64,000 bases of DNA, from positions 1 through 64,000 of the forward strand of contig CAYXNL010000002.1 in the NCBI GenBank assembly GCA_964466455.1, read 5' to 3'. Source of the stretch: S010-25 sp964466455 (GTDB lineage Bacteria > Pseudomonadota > Gammaproteobacteria > SZUA-229). The notes under the pieces are model-generated. The model had not been told where the DNA came from, searched no databases, and saw nothing but the letters and a program-made list of their open reading frames with translations. A program made the position numbers and the translations under genes. This document shows, piece after piece, positions 31,706-40,286 of this stretch. Every line of letters begins with the position of its first letter. Position 1 is the first letter of the stretch.

Positions 31706-32840
31706 AGCGGCTCATTAGTGGTCGTTGCCCCAGTGTAGCACGGATAACAAAACTCTGGCGTTTGCGAAAACCTTCGATACGAAAAACATCACCAGGTTTC
31801 CCGGCTGCAATCTGTTTTAGAATATCCTGAGTGGTATAAATTTTCCTGTTATTAATCCCGGTAATGATATCACCGATTTTAATACCGGCGAGGTAACCGG
31901 GACCATCAATATCAACCCCGGTAATTAAAATACCATGCGTTGGCTCCAGGTTGGCAGAATGGATAATACCGGGTGTTAACTGCTGACCCTCAACGCCCAG
32001 CCAGCCACGTACCACATAGCCATTGGTGACAATTTGATTAAACACATGTTTTGCCATGTTAACGGGAATAGCGAAACTGATCCCCTGATAACTGCCGGTG
32101 CTGGAATAGATGTTTGAATTAATGCCGATGATTTCACCCGCAGTATTAATTAATGCGCCACCTGAATTACCCGGATTAATGGCAGCATCTGTCTGTAAAA
32201 AATTTTCATAGGTATTGCGAGTAACACGAGTACGACCCGTTGCACTGATAATTCCCTGGGTGACCGTCTGACCGATAGCATAGGGGTCACCAATAGCCAG
32301 TACAATATCACCGACCTTTAGTTTGTTGCTGTTACCGATAATAGCAACCGGTAGATTTTTCAGGTTAATTTTTAAAACAGCAAGGTCAGTATCCGGATCG
32401 GAGCCGAGAATTTTTGCTGCAACCGTTCTGCCATCTTTCAGATGTACCTGAATTTCATCATGATGTTCAATAACGTGATAATTCGTCAGAATGTGGCCGT
32501 GTTTATCGAAAATAATACCTGAGCCAGCAGAGTCTTCATGTAAAACGGGGGTATGGGGTGATCCCTTTGCAAGAAACTGCTGTAACAGGGGCTTTCTGTT
32601 AAGGATATTTGTAGATATGTTTTTGACGTAGGAATAGGTTGATATGCTGACCACTGCCGGTGCAGCTTTACTGATGGCAGAAGAAAAACTGTGTATCAAA
32701 AAAGGGGGGGGTGCGGCTCGATTTTTTGCCCTGGGTAATGTTTTTATATCGCCATTCCAGAGCAGAAAAATAGCACCTGCCATCAGCCCGAAAACCAGCC
32801 AGGCAAAATAATACCCTACTTTTATGTTGTTTTTCTTCAT
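31704..32840 (-). CDS. degS: membrane-anchored serine protease DegS/AlgW, HtrA family
   Basis: A 378-residue periplasmic sensor protease with one N-terminal membrane helix (about 8-28), a trypsin-like domain (catalytic triad His122 in LTNYHVIE, Asp152 in DPDTDLAVLKI, Ser226 in NPGNSGGAL) and a single PDZ domain (about 280-375) ending in a QRPL-like tail. In E. coli and Pseudomonas this protein starts the sigma-E envelope-stress response by cutting RseA/MucA. The linker after the membrane helix contains three prolines encoded over eight consecutive C (32704-32711), a possible slippage site. Confidence 0.94.
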   Translation of the reverse strand: MKKNNIKVGYYFAWLVFGLMAGAIFLLWNGDIKTLPRAKNRAAPPPFLIHSFSSAISKAAPAVVSISTYSYVKNISTNILNRKPLLQQFLAKGSPHTPVLHEDSAGSGIIFDKHGHILTNYHVIEHHDEIQVHLKDGRTVAAKILGSDPDTDLAVLKINLKNLPVAIIGNSNKLKVGDIVLAIGDPYAIGQTVTQGIISATGRTRVTRNTYENFLQTDAAINPGNSGGALINTAGEIIGINSNIYSSTGSYQGISFAIPVNMAKHVFNQIVTNGYVVRGWLGVEGQQLTPGIIHSANLEPTHGILITGVDIDGPGYLAGIKIGDIITGINNRKIYTTQDILKQIAAGKPGDVFRIEGFRKRQSFVIRATLGQRPLMSR

Positions 32841-32886
32841 TGTGATTTTGTATCTTATTGTTTTTATTATAATTGATTTATTAAGT

Positions 32887-32915
32887 TTGGCTAATTTGCT
32901 AATTTACGCTATTCT
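32887..32915 (+). promoter_or_regulatory. predicted sigma70 promoter for petABC
   Basis: TTGGCT (32887-32892) and TATTCT (32910-32915) are 17 bases apart in the 265-base degS-petA spacer. The start would leave a leader of about 185 bases. The rest of the spacer shows no strong structure that I could identify. Confidence 0.4.
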
Positions 32916-33105
32916 ATGCGCGCTTTGCAAGCGATGTGATTAGGATTTCCAGTGAGATTTCGCTACTTTTAGACTGGTTAAAATAACAGTTTTTTGTTGT
33001 TCTTGCCTCAACGTAGTTGCCTATCCACTATGGGGTTGAAATTAACGCTTTGCAATCAGGATAGAGTTATTATTTTATTTTTTATCTTTTTTGGAGATAA
33101 CCATA

Positions 33106-33717
33106 ATGTCTACTGCCGAAACGTCTGGTAAGAAGGTAGATACAGGTCGACGCCGATTTCTGGTTGCCGCTACTTCGGTAGTGGGGGCTGTTGGTGCCGG
33201 GTTTGTTGCGGTACCTTTTCTTGAAAGTTGGGAACCGAGTGCACGTGCCCTAAATGCGGGTGCGCCTGTAGAAGTAAATATTAGTAAGCTTGTTGAAGGT
33301 CGACTATTAACGGTTGGCTGGCAAAGTAAACCGGTGTGGTTTCTTCGACGGTCGAAGATAACACTGGCCAATCTGCCAAAGAATGATGATCGTCTACTGG
33401 ATCCTCATTCTGATGCTGTATCACAGCAACCACCCTATGCGAAAAATGAGTATCGATCACGTATAGCAGAAATGTTTGTGGTGGTTGGTATCTGTACTCA
33501 TCTGGGATGTATTCCAACCTATCGTCCAGATATTGGGCCAGAGGATCTGGGTGCCAACTGGCTGGGTGGTTTCTACTGTCCCTGTCATGGTTCTCGCTAT
33601 GATCTGGCTGGTCGGGTGTTTAAAGATGTGCCAGCACCACTTAACCTGCTGGTTCCTGATTATTATTATGTCAATAATGATGTCATCCTTGTTGGTGAAT
33701 CTGGAGGTAAAGCATAA
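33106..33717 (+). CDS. petA: ubiquinol-cytochrome c reductase Rieske iron-sulfur subunit
   Basis: A 203-residue Rieske protein of the cytochrome bc1 complex. A Tat-type N-terminus (GRRRFL, 14-19) and one membrane helix precede the cluster domain. The [2Fe-2S] ligands lie in CTHLGC (130-135) and CPCHG (158-162): Cys130/His132 and Cys158/His161, with the disulfide pair Cys135/Cys160. The open frame starts five codons earlier at a TTG, but GGAGA eight bases before 33106 fixes the ATG. It overlaps petB by one base. Confidence 0.96.
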   Translation: MSTAETSGKKVDTGRRRFLVAATSVVGAVGAGFVAVPFLESWEPSARALNAGAPVEVNISKLVEGRLLTVGWQSKPVWFLRRSKITLANLPKNDDRLLDPHSDAVSQQPPYAKNEYRSRIAEMFVVVGICTHLGCIPTYRPDIGPEDLGANWLGGFYCPCHGSRYDLAGRVFKDVPAPLNLLVPDYYYVNNDVILVGESGGKA

Positions 33718-34928
33718 TGAGTAGCTTACTAGGCTGGATAGATGATCGTTTTCCATTAACTAAAATGTGGAATGAGCATCTGGCGAAGTACTATGCGCCA
33801 AAAAACTTTAATTTCTGGTATTTTTTTGGTTCCTTAGCACTGATGGTGCTGGTTATTCAAATAATTACTGGTATTTTTCTTACCATGCATTATAAACCTG
33901 ATAGTCATCTGGCGTTTGGTTCAGTTGAATTTATCATGCGCGATGTAAAGTATGGCTGGTTGATTCGCTATATTCATACCACGGGTGCAACTGCCTTTTT
34001 TATTGTGGTTTATTTGCATATGTTCCGTGCGTTATTGTATGGCTCATTCAAAAAACCACGTGAATTGCTGTGGTTATTCGGGATGTTTATTTACGTGGCG
34101 TTAATGGCTGAAGCCTTTATGGGTTATCTGCTGCCATGGGGTCAGATGTCATACTGGGGAGCACAGGTAATTACTTCTTTGTTTGGCGCAATTCCTGTTG
34201 TTGGTCATAGCCTGTTAATATGGATTCGTGGTGATTTCGTCATTGGTGATGCAACATTGAATCGTTTCTTTGCACTGCATGTGATCGCACTGCCGCTAGT
34301 ACTGGTCTTCCTGGTTATTGCGCACGTTCTTGCGCTGCATGAAGTGGGTTCAAATAACCCGGATGGTATTGAAATTAAGAAAAATAAAGATGCTAATGGT
34401 ATCCCGTTAGACGGTATTCCGTTCCATCCTTATTACACGGTTAAAGATATCGTTGGGGTAGTCGTATTCCTGTTTTTCTTCTCCATTATCGTGTTTTATC
34501 TACCGGCTGGCGGTGGTTATTTGCTGGAAAGTAATAACTTTATTCCGGCTAATATCCTGAAAACGCCGCCAGAGATTTCACCTCTATGGTATTTCACTCC
34601 CTTCTACGCGATATTACGGGCTGTGCCTGATAAGTTGATGGGCGTTGGGGCTATGGGTTCGTCCATTGTTGTGCTGTTCTTCCTGCCGTGGATTGATCGT
34701 TGTAAAGTTAAATCCATTCGCTATCGTTCAGTTATTTATAAAATAAATCTTGCTGTATTTGTAATAAGTTTTTTCGTACTAGGTTATTTGGGGATGCATC
34801 CAGTATCATTAACTAATACCGTGTTATCGCGCGTCTTCGGCTTCCTGTATTTCGCTTTCTTTATTGTATTGTTCATTACATCGAAAAATGAAAGTACTAA
34901 ACCTGTACCGGATAGGGTGACATCATGA
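33717..34928 (+). CDS. petB: cytochrome b subunit of bc1 complex
   Basis: A 403-residue cytochrome b with about eight membrane helices, oxidising quinol at the outer (Qo) side and reducing quinone at the inner (Qi) side. The haem histidines lie in IHTTGATAFFIVVYLHMFR and in ALHVIALPLV...AHVLALHE. The Qo-loop motif is PLWY (in PEISPLWYFTPFYAILRA), not the PEWY of mitochondria and alphaproteobacteria; PVWY-like variants are common in beta- and gammaproteobacteria. Both ends overlap neighbours (petA by one base, petC by four). Confidence 0.96.
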   Translation: MSSLLGWIDDRFPLTKMWNEHLAKYYAPKNFNFWYFFGSLALMVLVIQIITGIFLTMHYKPDSHLAFGSVEFIMRDVKYGWLIRYIHTTGATAFFIVVYLHMFRALLYGSFKKPRELLWLFGMFIYVALMAEAFMGYLLPWGQMSYWGAQVITSLFGAIPVVGHSLLIWIRGDFVIGDATLNRFFALHVIALPLVLVFLVIAHVLALHEVGSNNPDGIEIKKNKDANGIPLDGIPFHPYYTVKDIVGVVVFLFFFSIIVFYLPAGGGYLLESNNFIPANILKTPPEISPLWYFTPFYAILRAVPDKLMGVGAMGSSIVVLFFLPWIDRCKVKSIRYRSVIYKINLAVFVISFFVLGYLGMHPVSLTNTVLSRVFGFLYFAFFIVLFITSKNESTKPVPDRVTS

Positions 34929-35704
34929 AAAAGACTTTATTGACTCTATTAACGTCCAGTTTGCTGGCTGTCTTCTGGTTGGCGAACCCGGTGATTGCCT
35001 CCGCTGATGAAGGGGTTCATCTGGATAAGGCTCCTATCAATATTAGTGATAAGGCCTCACTGCGGCGAGGTGCGAAGATATTCGCGGAGAACTGTTACAG
35101 TTGTCATTCAGCGAAATATATGCGCTTTAATCGTATTGCCAAAGATCTTGATATGAGCAACAAGGATGTACGCGATATGATGATCTTTACCCGCGATGCC
35201 AAGGGTGCACCAACAAAAATTGGTGCTCTGATGAAAGTTGCCATGACACCCGCTTACGCGAAAAGAGCATTTGGTATAGCAGTGCCAGATCTTACAGTAG
35301 AAGCGCGTGCCCGGGGTGCTGACTGGTTATATACCTATCTGCGTAGTTTCTATCTGGATTCCAGCCGTCCGAGCGGTGTGAATAATGTGGTATTCCCCAA
35401 GGTTGGGATGCCGGATATTCTCTGGAAGCAGCAGGGCCTGAAAAAAGCCGTGTATAAAACTATTGTACAGGGCGATGGCGTGAAGGCGCAGGTAATTGAC
35501 CACATGATTACAGTCGTTCCTGGAACCATGAGTACTGCCCAGTTCAACAAGTATACGGCTGACCTGGTCAACTTTATGGTTTACATTGCTGAACCAATAC
35601 AAAATACACGACGTGCCATGGGCTGGAAAGTGCTTGGCTTCCTGGTTATCTTTTTCGTCTTCGCTTATATGTTGAAGAAAGAGTACTGGAAAGACGTGCA
35701 TTAG
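34925..35704 (+). CDS. petC: cytochrome c1 subunit of bc1 complex
   Basis: A 259-residue cytochrome c1. A signal peptide (about 1-26) exports it; the haem site is CYSCH (57-61), with axial Met probably in the VPGTMS segment. A C-terminal membrane anchor (about 233-250) ends in KKEYWKDVH. It passes electrons from the Rieske centre to a soluble or membrane cytochrome c. Its start overlaps the petB stop in ATGA. Confidence 0.95.
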   Translation: MKKTLLTLLTSSLLAVFWLANPVIASADEGVHLDKAPINISDKASLRRGAKIFAENCYSCHSAKYMRFNRIAKDLDMSNKDVRDMMIFTRDAKGAPTKIGALMKVAMTPAYAKRAFGIAVPDLTVEARARGADWLYTYLRSFYLDSSRPSGVNNVVFPKVGMPDILWKQQGLKKAVYKTIVQGDGVKAQVIDHMITVVPGTMSTAQFNKYTADLVNFMVYIAEPIQNTRRAMGWKVLGFLVIFFVFAYMLKKEYWKDVH

Positions 35705-35727
35705 ATATTGGTATATTAAGTAACGGT

Positions 35728-35772
35728 AGTCGGTACAATAATCATTGTATAATGATTGTTGTACCGACTTTT
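35728..35772 (+). terminator. rho-independent terminator after petABC
   Basis: Two 18-base arms (35728-35745 and 35752-35769) pair with a single U-G wobble around a 6-base loop and end in a T-run at 35769-35772. It lies 24 bases after the petC stop and before sspA. Because the arms are nearly perfect, it may also work in reverse. Confidence 0.75.
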
Positions 35773-35794
35773 CTGTTCCCATACTGGAAGATAA

Positions 35795-36391
35795 ATGAAT
35801 TTATATACAACGGCTAACTCAATTGAGTGTCATCGTACCCGTATTGTTTTAACTGAAAAAGACATTACACATGAAATTATTCAGGTTGATCTGAAAAAAT
35901 TACCGGAAGATTTAATTGATTTAAATCCGTATGGTAGTGTGCCGACCCTGGTTGACCGTGAGCTGGTGTTATATAACTCACGGGTTATTATGGAGTATCT
36001 GGAAGAGCGTTTTCCTCATCCGCCATTAATGCCGGTAGGGCCTGTGCAGCGTGCACAAACACGCCTGGCACTATTTCGGGTTGAACATGACTGGTACCCG
36101 CTGATAGAAGTTATTGAAACTAAAGCCGAAAAGGCAGTGGTTAAAGCCAAAAAGGAACTAACAGAAAGTATCGCTTCTATTGCAGAAATTTTTACGGTAA
36201 TGCCGTTTTTTCTCAGTGAAGATTTCAGTCTGGTTGATGCCAGTATTGCACCAATTTTATGGCGTCTGCCTCATTATGGTATTGAGTTACCTAAAGAGGC
36301 CAAAGCAGTTAATGACTATGCACAGCGCCTGTTCGATCGTGAAGGTTTTCAATTAAGCCTGACCGAATCGGAGCGTGAGTTACGTCTGTAG
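35795..36391 (+). CDS. sspA: stringent starvation protein A
   Basis: A 198-residue GST-fold protein that binds RNA polymerase and modifies transcription during stress. The thioredoxin-like domain (1-78) has LDLNPYGSVPTLVDRELVLY-type sequence (here DLNPYGSVPTLVDREL), followed by IMEYLEERFPHPPLMP, a family hallmark; the all-helical domain follows. No catalytic Ser/Cys of active GSTs is obvious. GGAAG lies five bases before the ATG. It normally forms an operon with sspB, 146 bases downstream here. Confidence 0.93.
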   Translation: MNLYTTANSIECHRTRIVLTEKDITHEIIQVDLKKLPEDLIDLNPYGSVPTLVDRELVLYNSRVIMEYLEERFPHPPLMPVGPVQRAQTRLALFRVEHDWYPLIEVIETKAEKAVVKAKKELTESIASIAEIFTVMPFFLSEDFSLVDASIAPILWRLPHYGIELPKEAKAVNDYAQRLFDREGFQLSLTESERELRL

Positions 36392-36537
36392 TTTGAGTAG
36401 CCTGAAATAATAATTGTCTGGACTATCATATTGACTGAACGAATAAAGCACGTCAGGCAGAATGGAATCTGTTAATTTTCTGTTTCAGGTGTTACTCTAT
36501 TCATCATATTTCAGGATAAAAAAATAGTGCTGATATT

Positions 36538-37011
36538 ATGCCCATGACATCCAGTCATCCCTATCTTGTTCGAGCCATGTATCAGTGGATTAGTGATAAT
36601 GGCTTAACTCCCTATCTGCTGGTTGATGCAACCATTGAAGATTGCATGGTTCCTGTTCAGCATATCCGTGATGGTAAAATTATTCTGAATATTGCACCAA
36701 TGGCCGTTAATGGTCTGGTTCTTGGTGATGAAACGGTTACCTTCAGTGCCAAATTTTCAGGTAAATCTGAATCTATCTACATACCAGTTGAAGCGGTGCT
36801 GGCTATTTATGCCAGAGAAAACGGTCAGGGTATGATGTTTGCTGAAGAGGAAAACAGGCTAAGTGCGGTAGATGAAAATCAGGGAAAGATAAAAGAAGGC
36901 AAAAATATCGTATCGGTTAATCCAGAAGGCAGCAAATCAGGTTCCGACCCGGATAAACCCAAACCACCGAGTTCAGGGCCACCACGACCTAATCTGCATG
37001 TTGTTAAATAG
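36538..37011 (+). CDS. sspB: ClpXP protease specificity-enhancing factor SspB
   Basis: A 157-residue adaptor that binds ssrA-tagged proteins and delivers them to ClpXP. The substrate-binding domain (about 5-110) has YLVRAMYQWISDNGLTPYLLVD and ILNIAPMAVNGL. A flexible acidic/Pro-rich linker follows, and the ClpX-binding tail is RPNLHVVK at the C-terminus. The last codons and the stop are part of a 15-bp tandem duplication. Confidence 0.94.
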   Translation: MPMTSSHPYLVRAMYQWISDNGLTPYLLVDATIEDCMVPVQHIRDGKIILNIAPMAVNGLVLGDETVTFSAKFSGKSESIYIPVEAVLAIYARENGQGMMFAEEENRLSAVDENQGKIKEGKNIVSVNPEGSKSGSDPDKPKPPSSGPPRPNLHVVK

Positions 37012-37023
37012 TATGTTGTTAAA
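36998..37023. repeat. 15-bp-period direct repeat across the sspB stop codon
   Basis: ATGTTGTTAAA occurs at 36998-37008 and again at 37013-37023. The first copy encodes the end of the SspB tail (HVVK), and the stop codon sits between the copies. The following 60 bases contain more loosely related CATG/CATA motifs. This looks like a local slippage duplication. Confidence 0.6.
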
Positions 37024-37111
37024 CATGCCATTAAATAAGCATGTCGTCATATAGAACCATTGTGTCATAGAATCGTGCCATAGATGTTTGTGGTTGACAG
37101 GAAGTTGATAT

Positions 37112-37699
37112 TCACTCACCCATTAACTGATGGTCTATCAGATCACATAAACAGTGGATAACAAGTAGATGTACTTCCTGTATGCGTGCGGTAGAACCAG
37201 ATGGCACGCGGATTTCTATATCATTATCTGAGATACATTCGCTCATGCTTCCTCCTTCTTTCCCGCTTAGTGCGATTACCAGCATATCGCGTTCGTGCGC
37301 AGCATAGATAGCACTATTCACATTGTCTGAATTACCACTGGTGCTGATTGCCAGCAGGATATCTCCCGACTGACCCAGTGCGGTGACCTGTTTGGAAAAA
37401 ATCTGCTGATAGCTATAATCATTTGCAATGGATGTCAGTGTCGAGCTGTCGGTGGTTAGTGCGATAGCGGGCAGACCAGGGCGTTCCATTTCAAAGCGAT
37501 TAAGCATTTCAGAGGAAAAGTGTTGTGCATCACCTGCTGAGCCGCCATTGCCACAGGAAAGTATTTTGCCCCCGTTTAGCAGGCATTGTGTTAGTAACCG
37601 TCCGGCAAGCAGGATGGGTTGGGCAAGCGTTTCTGCTGCCATTTGTTTGGTGAGGATGCTTTGCTGAAAATTCTGCTTGATTCGGTTTAGTAAATCCAT
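37112..37699 (-). CDS. diaA: SIS-domain DnaA initiator-associating protein DiaA (GmhA-like)
   Basis: A 195-residue SIS-domain protein. LSCGNGGSAGDAQHFSSEM and AISTSGNSDNV are the sugar-phosphate-binding loops, and the C-terminal VHLLVIHCLCDLID helix is typical. The same fold serves phosphoheptose isomerase (GmhA) and DiaA, which binds DnaA at oriC. The neighbours yraN-lpoA|rsmI favour DiaA, but catalytic residues cannot be excluded by eye. The 132-bp repeat separates it from yraN. Confidence 0.85.
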   Translation of the reverse strand: MDLLNRIKQNFQQSILTKQMAAETLAQPILLAGRLLTQCLLNGGKILSCGNGGSAGDAQHFSSEMLNRFEMERPGLPAIALTTDSSTLTSIANDYSYQQIFSKQVTALGQSGDILLAISTSGNSDNVNSAIYAAHERDMLVIALSGKEGGSMSECISDNDIEIRVPSGSTARIQEVHLLVIHCLCDLIDHQLMGE

Positions 37700-37736
37700 C
37701 TGAAGCTGTTACCTGTAATGGCTGGTGAATTAATTA

Positions 37737-37868
37737 TTACTGAAACAGATAAAAAGGATACTTATTGTTCAGGACACGCTGTTAATACATCCATGTAAAC
37801 TCGACACCCGCATCCCTGCGGCTGACGGTCTTGAACAATAAGTATCCTTTTTATCTATCCTGTTAGTA
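37737..37868. repeat. 132-bp palindromic repeat, copy 2
   Basis: Same length and layout as the element at 11404-11535: outer arms about 35-39 bases long, centre with CCGCATCCCTGCGG. The right half is nearly identical between copies, while the left and middle carry more changes. It fills the diaA-yraN spacer, ending eight bases before the yraN stop codon. Together the two copies show a dispersed family located in spacers between co-directional genes. Confidence 0.75.
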
Positions 37869-37876
37869 TGTGGCTA

Positions 37877-38257
37877 TTAAAACGCATTTTTTATCCAGTT
37901 GAAAGTGTAGTTTACATTGTCCGGATGGAACTGACTGCGTTCTGCTGAAGGCGACATGGCGACAACATCGAACCGGGCAACTGGGAATTGTGTATGCTGT
38001 TGCAGGTATAACTCGGCCGTGCGTCTAATTTTCTGCTGCTTTTGCAGGGTAATGCTTGCTTCAGCCCCACCGAATGTATCATTTTTACGAAAACGCACTT
38101 CAATAAAAACCAGATTTTTTTGATCCAGCATAATAATATCTATTTCACCCAGGCGACAAAGGAAGTTTTTTTCCACCAGCTTCAGACCCTGTTCTTTCAA
38201 ATAGAGATAGCAGGCCTGCTCTGCCTGTTCTCCCTGTTGTAGATGCTGCGCTTTCAA
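37877..38257 (-). CDS. yraN: UPF0102 nuclease-fold protein YraN
   Basis: A 126-residue member of the UPF0102 (Holliday-junction-resolvase-like, PD-(D/E)xK fold) family. The core shows GEQAEQACYLYLKEQGL, RLGEIDIIMLD and LVFIEVRFRK, the last two giving the E-D-ExR arrangement of the nuclease site. Biological role is unsettled in the family. Its ATG overlaps the lpoA stop by four bases. Confidence 0.92.
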   Translation of the reverse strand: MKAQHLQQGEQAEQACYLYLKEQGLKLVEKNFLCRLGEIDIIMLDQKNLVFIEVRFRKNDTFGGAEASITLQKQQKIRRTAELYLQQHTQFPVARFDVVAMSPSAERSQFHPDNVNYTFNWIKNAF

Positions 38258-40227
38258 TGCTGCATGGGGGCTGGCTGTACAGATTTGATTACAGGTGTAA
38301 CGGTATTGTCTGTACTGGAAATTATTCCGTCTTTCTGCGTGGGCAGGGCTTCAATTTTAATTTCAGGTTTTATATAGACGGCACGTCCGTTAATAAATCT
38401 GGCCCATAACAGGTGGCGTATAATTCGCCCATTTTTATCCAGCTGGATATTACCGGTTGCTCCGGAAAAACGCGCAAAATTATTTTCATGCAGGTATTGA
38501 AGATTAAACAGTAGATGGTAAGCATCAACTCCCAGTGCAAACAGACGGGTATAACGTTGTTGATCGGGCCAGTTTGTTTTGAATATCTGTTTTAGTCGGT
38601 TCATGTTTTCTGCCATCTTACTATCAGATTTTGAGTTTTCCAGTACCCAGGGCATGTCACAGAATAACAGACCGTCCAGATCGTTATCACGGCTAACATC
38701 TGGGGTTCCGGTATAAACGCTTGATGTAGCGTATACCGGCAGGGCACCTGCATGATGAAATCTTAATGAAGGAACAATACCGCGGGCAGATCGGGGAGTG
38801 GCTGCGATAAAAATCATATCTACATCATGTCTGCGATAAGGCATAAATTTTAATTTTTCACCCAATGTATCTTGAATTCTATGGTATCGCATTGTACTCT
38901 GGTCGAGATTAAACAGCCGTCGTATGGGGCGGGAAAAATCGGCACTGGTGCTGGAATAGTCCTGTGTTGCAATAACATTGCCGCCAAGTTGTTCAAAATA
39001 GGCAGAAAATGCATTTTGAATACGTCGTCCCCAGTTATTGTCCGGTGCCAGTATTACCACTTTCTGCTTACCCTGGCGTATTGCCAGTTCTGCTACTTGC
39101 CGGGCTTCATCTTCCGGAGACAGGCCAAACTGAAAAAGATTATTCGTTTGCATCTGAGGGTTGTTACTATAATTTAAGGTCAGCACCGGTATGGGTAAAT
39201 CATGTTGTTGCTCAAGTTTGCTGATAAGTGTTTTATCAAGTGGCCCGATAATATTCGTTGCACCATCATCAATAGCCTGCTGGAGGAGTTGGCTAAAGGA
39301 GACATTTGGGTCGGCTGTATCATAAAACTTGAGGGTCGGTCGTGTTGTTGCATCGTCATCCGTATAGTAAGCACTTAATAGACCATTTTGGATGGTTACT
39401 GCGGCACCAGCAAATTTGCCCTGCTGGGGCAGTAGTACAGCAATGCGTTTCACTTTTATTGCGGTGGCGGTGTAGTCATCAATCAGGTGTGATAAAAATA
39501 TATTGCTGACTGGCTGTTGTGGATGGCGAGTGCCCCAGTCCAGTACTGCATTTTCAACTTTATTGATATTACGCTGTCCCTGTGAACTGAAGTTGCGCAT
39601 AATACGTGCTAGATCTAGCCAGGCCAGGATTCCTGGATCCGTTGAAGTCTCCTGTTCTAAAGCAGTCGCAGACATACTCGATAAAACCGTCCAGATCTGT
39701 TCGTTATTTTTGAGCCTGGCATCGGCAGTGTCGAATTGTGTTTCAAGTTCCACTCGTGTTTTCACTGCACGCATTGAATAACCAAGGGCTGCATCAATAT
39801 CGGCGAGTAGTATTTTTGCCTGTAATTGACGTGATTGACGTAGACTACCTGTTGGTGGTAACAGGGTAATTGCCTTTTCCGGATTATTTTCTGCAAGAGC
39901 TACTCTGGCCGCCAGCAGACGTGTTTCGCCCATAATTGCGGCATCGGGTTTCATGCTATCGAGTATTTTGCCAGCGGATTTCAGATCGTGTTTATAGTAA
40001 AACAGCCGGGCAGACCTGAGAAGTAGTCTCTGGCGTTGTTCACCGCGAATTTCATTTGCCTGTGCTAAAGCCTGATTAGCCATATCACCCAGTTCGGCGG
40101 GGGTCATTTTAGACAGCGTTTCAGTATCCAGCGGTGTTGTGTTAATTTTTTTTAACGGGGAGATGCTGCAGGCGGACAGAAAAATACAGCAACAGAAAAT
40201 GAGACGTTTTAAAGTTTGTATATTCAA
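38254..40227 (-). CDS. lpoA: outer-membrane lipoprotein LpoA, activator of PBP1A
   Basis: A 657-residue lipoprotein if started at TTG 40227. The frame runs 112 codons further upstream, but that part lies opposite rsmI and is not part of the protein. The signal peptide RLIFCCCIFLSAC gives a lipobox with the lipidated Cys at about residue 19. A TPR-like N-terminal domain follows (about 40-230). The C-terminal half is a periplasmic-binding-protein-like fold (IAVLLPQQGKFAGAAVTIQNG). LpoA reaches through peptidoglycan to stimulate PBP1A. Start is uncertain: no strong ribosome-binding site. Confidence 0.88.
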   Translation of the reverse strand: MNIQTLKRLIFCCCIFLSACSISPLKKINTTPLDTETLSKMTPAELGDMANQALAQANEIRGEQRQRLLLRSARLFYYKHDLKSAGKILDSMKPDAAIMGETRLLAARVALAENNPEKAITLLPPTGSLRQSRQLQAKILLADIDAALGYSMRAVKTRVELETQFDTADARLKNNEQIWTVLSSMSATALEQETSTDPGILAWLDLARIMRNFSSQGQRNINKVENAVLDWGTRHPQQPVSNIFLSHLIDDYTATAIKVKRIAVLLPQQGKFAGAAVTIQNGLLSAYYTDDDATTRPTLKFYDTADPNVSFSQLLQQAIDDGATNIIGPLDKTLISKLEQQHDLPIPVLTLNYSNNPQMQTNNLFQFGLSPEDEARQVAELAIRQGKQKVVILAPDNNWGRRIQNAFSAYFEQLGGNVIATQDYSSTSADFSRPIRRLFNLDQSTMRYHRIQDTLGEKLKFMPYRRHDVDMIFIAATPRSARGIVPSLRFHHAGALPVYATSSVYTGTPDVSRDNDLDGLLFCDMPWVLENSKSDSKMAENMNRLKQIFKTNWPDQQRYTRLFALGVDAYHLLFNLQYLHENNFARFSGATGNIQLDKNGRIIRHLLWARFINGRAVYIKPEIKIEALPTQKDGIISSTDNTVTPVIKSVQPAPMQH

Positions 40228-40286
40228 GATACTATGTATATTGTAATTAATGTCAGGAAGGTGAAGTATGTTTTGTAGGGCTGATT

